Origin: Bacteroidales bacterium
GTDB lineage: Bacteria > Bacteroidota > Bacteroidia > Bacteroidales > Bacteroidaceae
Length of the DNA: 48,402 nt
Assembly (NCBI GenBank): GCA_018064685.1
Contig: JAGHUS010000083.1
Coordinates: 1 to 48,402 of the forward strand
Reading direction: 5' to 3'
The notes beneath the pieces are model-generated. The model searched no databases. It saw only the letters and a list, made by a program, of their open reading frames with translations, and was not told the origin of the DNA. Positions 8,959 to 17,887 of this stretch are shown here, piece after piece (the first letter of the stretch is position 1; each line of letters begins with the position of its first letter). Position numbers and translations under genes: made by a program.

Positions 8959-10266
8959 ATGACAACACAAGAAGAACTTACTCAGTTGACTGATCTTATA
9001 AAGTCGCCAACTTTCCATATTCTCCCTGAATCTGCTCAGCAACCAACACTTGCTAAGCAGAGAGAGCTTGCCATAAAACTTGTTAATGAGAGAATGCAAC
9101 AGTATATCAATCCGCTCGTCAAAGAATATGGCTTGGAGGATGTGTTTAATTTTCAATCAAAGGAAGTTTCCAAAGGGGAATTTGTTGAACAATCACTTGC
9201 AGAAAATAACAAAGATAAAGAGGCTCCTTCTGATTTTAAAGTTGTTTTTCCTGACGGAACCGAAATACATGAAGATGTTGCAGTTGAAACTTTCATTTTA
9301 GCATTACGTAAGATTGGTCTTGAACGTATTGCAGAAATGGATAAACAGAAGAAATTTGCCGGCTTTGATCTTGTTGGCAAAAAAGAACGATTAGGGGTCT
9401 CAGTAAAAAGACAAACTTTAGTTGATGGTTGGTGGATATACACCTCAATGAATAACGAATCTAAGGCGTCTACATTGTATCATATTAATAACGAATTGAT
9501 GCTTGGGCTTACTATTTTCATAAACGAGCAGGAATATGTCCCTTCTAATAACTCAAACTCTTTTGGCATTAGAGTTCAATTTCCTGATGGAGAGGTTATT
9601 CATGAACCACAAGCAAAATATACGTTTGTAAATACACTTGTAAAAATAGGTCTAGAACGGATATATCGAGGTAACCACGGAGTAGAACATTCGGGATGTA
9701 AAATAGTAGATAGAATAAGGAAAGAGTCGTCTGCTGGACATGGTGATGATCAATGTGAAGTTGATGGATACTTTATATACACACATCTTAACAACAGAAA
9801 CAAAGTCGAAGATCTAAAGAAACTGAATGACTACTTCAAGTTGAATCTTCTCATAGAAATGGACAGCGAGGATGGCTTTGTCGTTATGCAAAAGCCTAAG
9901 GCTACATACGACAAGACAACATATTCTTTGAACGGAGGCGAGTTCCTGAATAAGCGCAGATTTGCGTTGGCCCTTGTACGTCAATACGTTGATGACAATC
10001 CTGATGCCACATACGAAGACTTGAAAGAGGTATTTGTACCTGAAATCATAAGTGGAAGAGGGGTCTTGCGTTCTATCATGGATTTGGATGATCTAAAACA
10101 AGAAGAGATACCCAAGCGCTACATGATGGCTGACGAGGATTTAATCACACTGAAGAGTGACGATATAATTACCGTTTGCTCACAGTGGAACCTGGAGCGA
10201 ATAGAGAAAATGGTTAATATTGCAGAAGCTTTAGGATATACGGTAGAATCACTAGCAAAGGACTAA
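8959..10266 (+). CDS. Unrecognised protein with a tandem duplicated domain
   Basis: I do not recognise a named family for this 435-residue protein. Two ~97-residue units are clearly related, at about 93-189 and 204-300. Both contain a FPDG motif, then xIH, a TF...IGLER helix, a WIYT/FIYT strand, and NN...K followed by a short helix and a strand ending TIFI or LLIE. The C-terminal module (about 322-432) runs from YSLNGGEF through a helix and a VCSQWN motif to ALGYTVESL. In my recollection, similar C-terminal segments occur in restriction-associated proteins of Bacteroidota. No nuclease or ATPase motif is visible. Its stop codon overlaps the next ATG by one base (TAATG), so it is probably coupled to the helicase. 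An adaptor or DNA-binding role is a guess. Confidence 0.75.
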   Translation: MTTQEELTQLTDLIKSPTFHILPESAQQPTLAKQRELAIKLVNERMQQYINPLVKEYGLEDVFNFQSKEVSKGEFVEQSLAENNKDKEAPSDFKVVFPDGTEIHEDVAVETFILALRKIGLERIAEMDKQKKFAGFDLVGKKERLGVSVKRQTLVDGWWIYTSMNNESKASTLYHINNELMLGLTIFINEQEYVPSNNSNSFGIRVQFPDGEVIHEPQAKYTFVNTLVKIGLERIYRGNHGVEHSGCKIVDRIRKESSAGHGDDQCEVDGYFIYTHLNNRNKVEDLKKLNDYFKLNLLIEMDSEDGFVVMQKPKATYDKTTYSLNGGEFLNKRRFALALVRQYVDDNPDATYEDLKEVFVPEIISGRGVLRSIMDLDDLKQEEIPKRYMMADEDLITLKSDDIITVCSQWNLERIEKMVNIAEALGYTVESLAKD

Positions 10267-13200
10267 TGGCAAAATACAATAAAGGTGATAAGGTGATCAA
10301 TGCATCGAGCAGGGAAAAAGGCATCATAGTAGATGTGTATCCCCCTCGACGCGGCAGGCAGATGTACAGTGTGCAGTACTCCGATCGTATAAATGACGAA
10401 CTGAGTGGTGTCCTTTTGCCTGACGTTGATATGAGCGATCCTTTTGAACGCATTCGTCAGAACTATTTTAACTACTATACGGAATATCTGAAGGAAAACA
10501 CTGCCTTTAAGATTCGTAGTAGCAACAATAGTACAATATCATCTTTAAAAGCGTCAAAGACTCTGTTCCGGCCATATCAGTTCAAGCCGCTGCTGAAATT
10601 TCTGGAATCTGATAACAGACGAGTTTTAATAGCCGACGAGGTGGGTCTTGGTAAAACCATCGAAGCTGGACACATCATGCTGGAGCTCAAAGCGCGCAAT
10701 GAGTTCCGCAATGCACTTGTGATTTGCCCTAAATCACTGATAAACAAATGGGCAACAGAACTCACAGAGAAGTTTGGCCTTGCCTTCATTCCCATCGAAG
10801 ACAAGAAAGAACTGATTCATGAACTTAAAAACCATAATGGACATGTTCGTGCAGTCATTAACTACGACAAGGTAAGAGATGAAAGTGACGTCACGCAATA
10901 CATCATCGAAAACAATATCAAGTTCAGCTGTATTGTGTGTGATGAGTCTCACAAGTTGCGCAACTCAAACACGCATGTTTATGCAGGTGCAAAGCAGATT
11001 CTGCTGAATGCAGACAGTGTAGTATTGATGTCGGCTACGCCAATTATGATTGACGAAGAGAACCTCTTTAATCAGTTGAGACTATTGGATGGCGAGCATT
11101 ATGACAACTACGAGGTATTTGCTAATAACCTTCAGTTCAACAAGCCATTTGTACGTGCTCTAAGCCGTTTGAACAAAGGGGACAGCCTCCCAGAGATAGC
11201 AGAAGAATTGGAGAATGCAGAGGTTGTAACCTATAATACCATCAACGAAGTTACGACATCATCAGTCACAACGATCAAATCACTGATTCCGAAATATCGT
11301 TTGTTGGAAAGAATCCTGGAGAACCTAAACTCAGGTGAAGATACGCCTGCCATGCGAGCCAAGTTGCAATATGATCTTGCAGAAATGAGTCCGATGAACA
11401 CCATCTTTTCGCGCACAAGGAAAAAGGAGGTTGAGACACGCGAAGAGCAAACGAGGCGTAACCCCCACACACACATCGTACACTTGACAGCAGATGAATC
11501 CACAGAATATCAGACACAGATAGAGGACTATGAGGAAGATCATGCCATCATTGATGAGTATGGTAATGAACGGAAAGGTGGCTTCGGTGTAGTTACTCTT
11601 CGACGTCAGCTTGCCAGTAGCGTATGGGCTACAGCATCGGATGATACCCATCTGAACGCTGGTCGTGATGTGTATAGTGACAAGAAAGATTCCAAATTTG
11701 ATGAATTGCTGAATATCATCGGTGATGTATTCTCGCATGGAAACAACAAACTGATTGTTTTTGGTATCTTCAAGAAGACTCTGAAATATCTGAAAATAAG
11801 ATTAGAGCGTGCAGGTTACCGCTGTGCTATTATGTATGGCGGTGGCAAGATGGATAAGAACCAAGTTTTGCAGCAATTCCAGTTTGATGATAGTATTCAG
11901 ATTCTACTGACATCAGAGATTGGCAGTGAGGGTCTTGATATGCAATTTTGTAATGCTCTTGTCAACTATGACCTACCATGGAACCCCATGGTGGTGGAAC
12001 AACGAATAGGCCGAATAGACCGTTTCGGGCAGAAATCCGAGAAAATAAACATCTACAATATCGTTGTCTCTGAGTCTATACTTGAAGACATCTATATTCG
12101 TCTGCTTAACCGTATTGGTATTTTCCGTGAAAGCATAGGAGATTTGGAAGCAATATTGGATGCGGAGATAGAGTCAAATGGTACAACAGAAACCATACAA
12201 GATGCCATAAAGAATATTGAACGTGGATTCTATTCTGACAAACTCACCCCAGAAGAGGCATTGGAAAAACAGAAGCAGATAGAAAGGGCCATAGAGAATG
12301 AGAGACTAAATCTGAAGAAAATTGAGGAGGGACTTACCAATTCTCTTACCAATGATGCTTATTTCCAAAATGAGATAAACAAGATCTTACGAAACAACTC
12401 GTATGTTACTGAGCGTGAATTGCAGGCTTTCCTTCAATTACTATTGAAAGAGGCACTGACAACATGTGCGTTAAAGCAGTGTGAAGAAGAGAGTTGTGTG
12501 TATGTTTTGTCTATTCCCAAAAGTGACACGGCCGTACTTAGAAGATTCTTGGAGAATCATCGCCCAAACGATGTTGAAGGTCAGAGTCTGTTCCGACACT
12601 TTATTGAGAAGACGAGAGATGATTTGGAGATACGCATCACTTTTGACCAGAGTAGAGCTTTCTCAGATAAACGCCTTGAGTTTATAAATATCTATCATCC
12701 ACTCATCATCGCAGGTCTGCTATACTTTGATAAGGCACGGCAGGAAACGAAGAATACGTTCTATTTTGAACTGCATCGTACAGGTTTGCCAAGTAGCTTA
12801 GCCAATGGCAAATACATCCTTGCCCTCTATAAGATTTCCATATCAAGAAGAGTGTTTGGCGATAAAATCCAGGAAAACGAATCACTCTATCCTTTATTAT
12901 TTGATATCAAGAATGATTGTATTATCGAGGATAGAGACTTGACCGAACTATTCATGGGACGTGCCCAGGTTGATGGCGAGTATGCCAACATGGAAGAAGG
13001 TTTCAAACTTGATACAGATGTGGTCGAGAATCTTCGATACGACTTGAAGGAACAAATCTACTCATATGTTGAACACTATAAAGAGGATACATTGCTTCGT
13101 ATTGAGAATGCTCGCGATATGAGATATCAAGCTACATTGCAATACTATGAGTCGCGCGAAAGAAGCATGGAGGCAGCCATCAGGAACCAGGAATACATGG

Positions 13201-13391
13201 TGGAGATGTTCACAATGATGAATAATGACGAAGAGCGAAAGAAGGCAGAAAGGACATTGCCACTTTTCAGAGCCAACCTGCGTGACTTGAAACAAAAAAA
13301 GGAACTCGACCTAGATAGAATAAGTAGAGATCCTGAACTTAAAGTAACTGAGAATATTCATTCCATCAACCTTGTAAATCTAATTGACTAA
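10266..13391 (+). CDS. SNF2-type helicase/translocase
   Basis: This 1041-residue protein is an SF2 ATPase of the SNF2/RapA type, expected to move along duplex DNA rather than separate the strands. The visible motifs are DEVGLGKT (124-131, K130), DESH (226-229), an MSATP motif III, a SEIGSEGLD motif V and QRIGRIDR (579-586). The first ~60 residues form a small SH3-like stretch with YNKGDKV. The C-terminal 400 residues are charged and partly coiled-coil, and no nuclease motif was found there. It overlaps both neighbours by one base. DrmD of DISARM and RapA are helicases of this general type, but no DISARM partners (DrmA, DrmB or a cytosine methylase) are present. Confidence 0.9.
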   Translation: MAKYNKGDKVINASSREKGIIVDVYPPRRGRQMYSVQYSDRINDELSGVLLPDVDMSDPFERIRQNYFNYYTEYLKENTAFKIRSSNNSTISSLKASKTLFRPYQFKPLLKFLESDNRRVLIADEVGLGKTIEAGHIMLELKARNEFRNALVICPKSLINKWATELTEKFGLAFIPIEDKKELIHELKNHNGHVRAVINYDKVRDESDVTQYIIENNIKFSCIVCDESHKLRNSNTHVYAGAKQILLNADSVVLMSATPIMIDEENLFNQLRLLDGEHYDNYEVFANNLQFNKPFVRALSRLNKGDSLPEIAEELENAEVVTYNTINEVTTSSVTTIKSLIPKYRLLERILENLNSGEDTPAMRAKLQYDLAEMSPMNTIFSRTRKKEVETREEQTRRNPHTHIVHLTADESTEYQTQIEDYEEDHAIIDEYGNERKGGFGVVTLRRQLASSVWATASDDTHLNAGRDVYSDKKDSKFDELLNIIGDVFSHGNNKLIVFGIFKKTLKYLKIRLERAGYRCAIMYGGGKMDKNQVLQQFQFDDSIQILLTSEIGSEGLDMQFCNALVNYDLPWNPMVVEQRIGRIDRFGQKSEKINIYNIVVSESILEDIYIRLLNRIGIFRESIGDLEAILDAEIESNGTTETIQDAIKNIERGFYSDKLTPEEALEKQKQIERAIENERLNLKKIEEGLTNSLTNDAYFQNEINKILRNNSYVTERELQAFLQLLLKEALTTCALKQCEEESCVYVLSIPKSDTAVLRRFLENHRPNDVEGQSLFRHFIEKTRDDLEIRITFDQSRAFSDKRLEFINIYHPLIIAGLLYFDKARQETKNTFYFELHRTGLPSSLANGKYILALYKISISRRVFGDKIQENESLYPLLFDIKNDCIIEDRDLTELFMGRAQVDGEYANMEEGFKLDTDVVENLRYDLKEQIYSYVEHYKEDTLLRIENARDMRYQATLQYYESRERSMEAAIRNQEYMVEMFTMMNNDEERKKAERTLPLFRANLRDLKQKKELDLDRISRDPELKVTENIHSINLVNLID

Positions 13392-14830
13392 TGGCAGACG
13401 TGATAACAGTGGGGCTTGACTTCGGTACTCATCAGACAAAAATATGTGTACAGCGCAAGCCTGACGAAGGCATGGGCAGGCCGATATATGAGTTCCTCAC
13501 CTTCAAGGATTTGAAGGGAGAAAAGCATTATGCAATACCTTCAGTCATACAGCGAAACGACGATGATACTCTGTCTTATGGATTTGTTGACGAGGAGCTT
13601 ATCAAGAAGACTGATGGTGATACGATCTTGTATGAACTTCCAAAACCAATGGAATATAATGTGAGTGCATTTGACTTGTACGAGCAATATAGTACAACGG
13701 AGGATATGGACGAATCACTTGATGTTCTGAATACAATGATAACTGCTCGCAAGGCTCAATTGCAAAACAGATATGAACACAAACTTCGACAGGCAAAAGA
13801 GCACAACGCTGAAGTGTACGGATTAAAGTATCGACATTTATATCGTTATTTTAAACAGGCTACTTTTTCTGAAAGGACATGGGATAAGGACATTGATCCT
13901 GATATTCTGTCAATCTGGTATCTGGCTTACTTGATATTCAAATTGGAGGATCTTTATGGACAGGACTTCGCCATACAGATGGGTATACCAACGGATGATA
14001 ATGATTTACGATTGAAGAAATGGAAAGCAGTACGTATTCTGATGAGTGCTTACAGGCTGGTTGAGGAGGTTTTTGAAAATGACCTTTCTGCCTTTCTATC
14101 TACTCGGATAACGGACCTTCTGGGAAAAACCGTATATGTAGAATATAGTGAAGAGAAAAAAGATGAGTACTTCATTAAAGTGTTCCCTGAAGCATACGCA
14201 GGTCTTATGCCCTTAACCACGAGGGGAAAACTGACGGATGGAATGAGTCTTACCATCGACATTGGAGGTGGTACTACTGATATATCATTTTTTACCATAA
14301 ATAATAATGAACCGCTTATCTACAAATATTGGAGCATACCAAAGGGGCTGAATTATTTGACCGAAAATAGTGGCATAAAAGACACGAGGAAGCTTGAAGA
14401 GAAGGATATTGACGAAAATCTTCTTTTGTTATTCAAACAGGATATCATAAACCATGTTGGTATGCTTACGACAAAATTGTATAGGCTGTTTTCAGCAAGC
14501 AGCTTGTATAAGGCAAAGTTGACGAATGCGCTTACCGATAGAGTTGTAATATATGCTGGGGGAGGTAGTACGTTTGACTTCCTGCTGTCGAGTGTCGGAA
14601 CATTTACTGATGTCAAGGACATAGATCCAGAATATTGGCGTGAAGAAAGAATAGTGAACCCCGAGAAGGTGTTGAAGTTATGCCCTATACTGAATACTGC
14701 TTATGGCCTTTCTATTGAAGCCGAAACAGATGACATACAGCTAAAACCTTTGGATTCTATCTTTGACAGCGAATCCTTCCGTGAACATACAAACAAGACG
14801 TTTAACTATATAGATAAGGACATGGTATGA
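13391..14830 (+). CDS. Hsp70/actin-like ATPase without a substrate domain
   Basis: This 479-residue protein has the actin/Hsp70 nucleotide-binding fold. Phosphate-1 motif LDFGTHQT is at 9-16, phosphate-2 motif DIGGGTTD at 290-297, and adenosine motif AGGGST at about 389-394. A charged helical insertion at about 100-170 separates the first lobe from the rest and may be a coiled coil. There is no Hsp70 peptide-binding domain or lid, so a general chaperone is unlikely. A role as an ATP-dependent switch or filament-forming ATPase coupled to the helicase is inferred. The ATG overlaps the helicase stop (TAATG), and its own stop overlaps the next ATG by four bases. Confidence 0.85.
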   Translation: MADVITVGLDFGTHQTKICVQRKPDEGMGRPIYEFLTFKDLKGEKHYAIPSVIQRNDDDTLSYGFVDEELIKKTDGDTILYELPKPMEYNVSAFDLYEQYSTTEDMDESLDVLNTMITARKAQLQNRYEHKLRQAKEHNAEVYGLKYRHLYRYFKQATFSERTWDKDIDPDILSIWYLAYLIFKLEDLYGQDFAIQMGIPTDDNDLRLKKWKAVRILMSAYRLVEEVFENDLSAFLSTRITDLLGKTVYVEYSEEKKDEYFIKVFPEAYAGLMPLTTRGKLTDGMSLTIDIGGGTTDISFFTINNNEPLIYKYWSIPKGLNYLTENSGIKDTRKLEEKDIDENLLLLFKQDIINHVGMLTTKLYRLFSASSLYKAKLTNALTDRVVIYAGGGSTFDFLLSSVGTFTDVKDIDPEYWREERIVNPEKVLKLCPILNTAYGLSIEAETDDIQLKPLDSIFDSESFREHTNKTFNYIDKDMV

Positions 14831-16911
14831 AAAACTATACGGTAACAGAATTTCTCCATACCTTTGCAGATGATAGTTATTCTTTGACAGTGGCACTTTA
14901 CGAATTACGTAAGGTACTCTCTCAACAGAGGCTAGACCTAACAACTATCGAGCGATTGGTGTTAGGAAAACGATATTTCTCGGAGGAAATGAGCATAAAT
15001 CTCCAAAACATCAAAGGTCGTACAATGTCTTTAGGGTTCTTACTCGCACTATGTGCAGTAAAAGAGAAACCGGAGATTGCAAATGTGTTCAATGATGATA
15101 ACTCAATGCTGTTTCAAGGACTGATTTGTTCTAAACCAGAGAAGATACAGTTTGTAGAACTCCTGTGGCATGCACCCGAACTTATGCAATGTTCACTCTT
15201 CCGAAATACGCTTGCTGTTATACGCAGTTACATCAAAGGTGAAGGGTATAATGAGATAGCTGCCAAATGTATCACAGAAAATTTGGTTCGCCCTTACGCA
15301 ATGAATGAGGACGAATATTTTAGTATCGTTTCATCCACGGATGACCACGATTATTCTCGTCCCGTTCTTGGTAAAAGTTTCTATAACTTTAAAAATTCCT
15401 CGCTTGTCAAATATAGTCAAAATCAAACAGATGGTTTGATAGAAGACTTTACTGAGGTTATCTGTAACAATGCTTTTCTGGGATGCCGTAAGCTCGAGAC
15501 ACTGACTATACACAAGAACATTTGCTATATAGGCAATACAGCAATATCTTGTTGCGAAAGATTAAAGGCTATAACTTTTGAGGGATCAAATGTGAAATTT
15601 GGATTATTCCCTATACTTGAATGTCCAAATCTTGAATCAATTATTGTTCCAGAGGGTGCTGTAGATTACTACAGGGATAAACTTCCATATTACAAGTCTA
15701 TTATCCGCTCAGAATATCCTACGGATGTAGAAGAAATTGTTGATGAGGACACAATCTCGCCTTCTGACATTTCCGATGATGAGTTTGTGGAATTGACCAT
15801 GGAATTAATCGATAACGCTAAGACTGACAGAGGTGGATACACAAAGTCTCAGTTGGCAGCGGTTGGAATTGGTTGGCCACCACCACCCAAAAATGTTTGG
15901 CAGAAGTCATTAGTCGGGAAAAAAATAACCAAGGAACAGTTTCAACAGTTTAATGAACACGTATATAAGACAAAAGCATACTCAATTAATGATAAGAGAG
16001 TTGTTATGACCTGTGTATCTGAAGACTCAAGCTCCAGCGACCAGGTTCATGGGTTAGATTTCTACAAAAAGAAATTCGCCTCTCTTCACACTGCCATTGT
16101 AAAAGGCAAGAAGGCTCCTCATAAGGCATTACTGCTTTTGGCTATAATGGATGCCGCTGAAGATCAATGCTACGAATGCGAACCTGTAATTTTGCTCGAT
16201 GATGAACTTCAGGATTATTTCAAAGCGTGCGTAAAGAGATATGGTATAGAAGGAAGCTCTCCAAATATCTGTATGCCATTCTACCACATGCGAAGCGAAT
16301 CATTCTGGAAGCAGAATTATCGTTCGGGATATGATGAAACTTCGCAATTATCATCATATTCAATCTCATCGCTTAATACGATGATTAAGGATGCAGTAAT
16401 CGACGAGGAGCTTTGGGAACTGATGCGAGATAGTCATTCTCGCAAAGAACTAAGACAGGTGCTAGAAGAAACATATCTCTCAAATGAGGAATTATTAATG
16501 ACCAAACTCGTTGACAAGTCATTGCTATATCAAGGCTTCACCATTCCTGTAGCAGAGCATGAGAAGTTCTATGCACATCTGCCTAAACCCCTGAAGCATG
16601 GTGAGCAATGTAAGATCAAGGTATGGATGGATGGTCAGGAATACACCTGCTCGCTCATCAACCAAGCCTTCAATCAGTCACTGTTTGCTGATCATAAGGA
16701 TGTATTACAGGTAAGATGGAATGAATCCGATCCCATCTGCCAACACATTCAGAACGTTTTCGAGCGTTCCAAACAATACATTGATAGTGCTCGTAGTACA
16801 AGAGAGGTAGGTACTAAAACCGTCATTCGTGTGCCCAAAGATATGCAGCAATTCATAGAGGTGTACGGCACAGAGAAGAAACTGGAGTTTAGGTTTAAGG
16901 GAGTAAAGTAA
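14827..16911 (+). CDS. Multidomain protein: BspA-type LRR plus ScoMcrA-SBD-like region
   Basis: This 694-residue protein has four visible parts. Residues 1-200 are helical and unrecognised. Residues 205-290 resemble BspA/LRR_5 repeats (NNAFLGCRKLETLTI, then a VPEGAVDYYRD end cap). Residues 335-375 carry a short module with GIGWPPPP. Residues 408-545 resemble the DNA-binding domain of ScoMcrA-like enzymes, with APHKALLLLAIMD (430-442), PFYHM (484-488) and FW (493-494). The C-terminal part (565-650), beginning GFTIPVAEH, looks like a further small domain. ScoMcrA-type proteins normally carry an HNH nuclease, but I found no HNH, GIY-YIG or PD-(D/E)XK motif here. It may be a reader or sensor rather than a nuclease. 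It is translationally coupled to the ATPase (ATGA). Confidence 0.7.
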   Translation: MKNYTVTEFLHTFADDSYSLTVALYELRKVLSQQRLDLTTIERLVLGKRYFSEEMSINLQNIKGRTMSLGFLLALCAVKEKPEIANVFNDDNSMLFQGLICSKPEKIQFVELLWHAPELMQCSLFRNTLAVIRSYIKGEGYNEIAAKCITENLVRPYAMNEDEYFSIVSSTDDHDYSRPVLGKSFYNFKNSSLVKYSQNQTDGLIEDFTEVICNNAFLGCRKLETLTIHKNICYIGNTAISCCERLKAITFEGSNVKFGLFPILECPNLESIIVPEGAVDYYRDKLPYYKSIIRSEYPTDVEEIVDEDTISPSDISDDEFVELTMELIDNAKTDRGGYTKSQLAAVGIGWPPPPKNVWQKSLVGKKITKEQFQQFNEHVYKTKAYSINDKRVVMTCVSEDSSSSDQVHGLDFYKKKFASLHTAIVKGKKAPHKALLLLAIMDAAEDQCYECEPVILLDDELQDYFKACVKRYGIEGSSPNICMPFYHMRSESFWKQNYRSGYDETSQLSSYSISSLNTMIKDAVIDEELWELMRDSHSRKELRQVLEETYLSNEELLMTKLVDKSLLYQGFTIPVAEHEKFYAHLPKPLKHGEQCKIKVWMDGQEYTCSLINQAFNQSLFADHKDVLQVRWNESDPICQHIQNVFERSKQYIDSARSTREVGTKTVIRVPKDMQQFIEVYGTEKKLEFRFKGVK

Positions 16912-16917
16912 TAAGGT

Positions 16918-17394
16918 ATGAAAAATGAGGTGCTTTATATATGTAAAGAAACAAAAGATCTGTTTGAGCGTCAATTTGCAGAAATATGTGATAGAAAAAT
17001 TCCTGAACTAAAGAAAGAGTTAGAGGAAGTACGTAATAATTCACTTTACGACTATAAGATTCCATTTTTAATTACTGAGTTAAATAAAATGGATAAAGAG
17101 GCTGTAAAGATTAATGAAATTATTAGATATAGCAAGTTTTTGACCTCAAAGGATGTTGACAAATATATAGTAGGACCGCTTGCTGAAGTAGAGATTAAAT
17201 TTAACGACGGTAGAACCATAAATTTTAATATAGCAGATATAGCTTCTTCAAGATATTACTCTCTAGATTTACCTATTGTCAAATCTATTCTCGGAAAGAT
17301 GGTTGGTGAAACTGTAAATTTCAATGTAGGTTCTCATGTTAACGAGTTAAGAATCACAAGGATAAATTATTATGATTCTCTTATTAATGAATAA
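16918..17394 (+). CDS. GreA/GreB-like protein
   Basis: This 158-residue protein has the layout of a transcript-cleavage factor. The N-terminus is a long charged helical hairpin (about 15-78). A C-terminal FKBP-like domain (88-150) contains VEIKFNDGRT, then SLDLPIVKSILGKMVGE, which aligns with the family pattern 'SPLGxALLGKxVGD', and ends ELRITRI. Gre factors insert their coiled coil into the RNA polymerase secondary channel. The usual pair of acidic residues at the tip is not obvious, so cleavage activity is uncertain and it may instead bind or inhibit polymerase. It starts six bases after the LRR/SBD-like gene. Its AT-rich composition matches the preceding genes, so it looks like part of the same acquired block rather than the housekeeping greA. 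Confidence 0.75.
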   Translation: MKNEVLYICKETKDLFERQFAEICDRKIPELKKELEEVRNNSLYDYKIPFLITELNKMDKEAVKINEIIRYSKFLTSKDVDKYIVGPLAEVEIKFNDGRTINFNIADIASSRYYSLDLPIVKSILGKMVGETVNFNVGSHVNELRITRINYYDSLINE

Positions 17395-17426
17395 CATGTG
17401 AAAGTACCTAACTAAACTAATATATT

Positions 17427-17570
17427 ATGGACGACTTAGACGATTTTCTACTCTTCAATGCCATCGAGGATGCACGCGAAGAGAGCGAGAGAGAAAACGA
17501 CAGTGACAACTACAACTCATTCGACTCGTCGTGGGATAGCGGGTCGTCGGATGAGAGCGATGAGGGATAA
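17427..17570 (+). CDS. Small acidic protein, 47 residues
   Basis: An ATG at 17427 opens a 47-codon frame beginning MDDLDDFLLFNAIEDA. It is very rich in Asp, Glu and Ser and ends SDESDEG. It lies 32 bp after the Gre-like gene, in the same direction. No domain is recognisable. Its acidity would suit a nucleic-acid mimic or a regulator, but that is speculation. Short length makes the coding call uncertain; the strongly biased composition and the operon position support it. Confidence 0.5.
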   Translation: MDDLDDFLLFNAIEDAREESERENDSDNYNSFDSSWDSGSSDESDEG

Positions 17571-17624
17571 CCAGGCTCTTCTCCGCCTCGGAGGCTGAAT
17601 AGAATAAGCAAAGTATTATTATGA

Positions 17625-17870
17625 GTGACCTTGGATGGATTCCTGTTCTTCTCCGGCGCATTTGACGGTGGCAGTTCAAACGGCAGTGGAGGTGGGAACA
17701 ACTCTAACATGGGGTGTATAATTCTTGTCCTTTTCCTTACCGCAGTCGGTGTGTTTTGCAATTGGGCTGCCATACAGGAAAGATGGTTACCTAATCATGA
17801 AGATACCGCAGATTCCATAGTGGAATATGATTCGATCGTGTGGGACGATGGTATTGAGTGTGATTATTAA
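17625..17870 (+). CDS. Small glycine-rich single-pass membrane protein
   Basis: This 81-residue frame starts at a GTG. An ATG at 17621 is out of frame and stops after 14 codons. The N-terminus TLDGFLFFSGAF is followed by a Gly/Ser/Asn-rich linker, then one predicted membrane helix (GCIILVLFLTAVGVF, about residues 30-50) and an acidic tail. It lies 54 bp after the 47-residue protein, and the two share an acidic character. I do not recognise the family. Small membrane proteins are common effectors in defence and toxin systems, but nothing in the sequence proves that role here. Confidence 0.5.
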   Translation: MTLDGFLFFSGAFDGGSSNGSGGGNNSNMGCIILVLFLTAVGVFCNWAAIQERWLPNHEDTADSIVEYDSIVWDDGIECDY

Positions 17871-17887
17871 CTAAAGTCCCCCACCTC

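Noticed and set aside
10266..13391. DISARM system
   Set aside because: The SNF2 helicase resembles DrmD in type only. No DrmA, DrmB, DrmC or DISARM methylase is present.
14827..16911. HNH or other nuclease domain in the LRR/SBD-like protein
   Set aside because: I searched the translated sequence for HNH, GIY-YIG and PD-(D/E)XK patterns and none was convincing.
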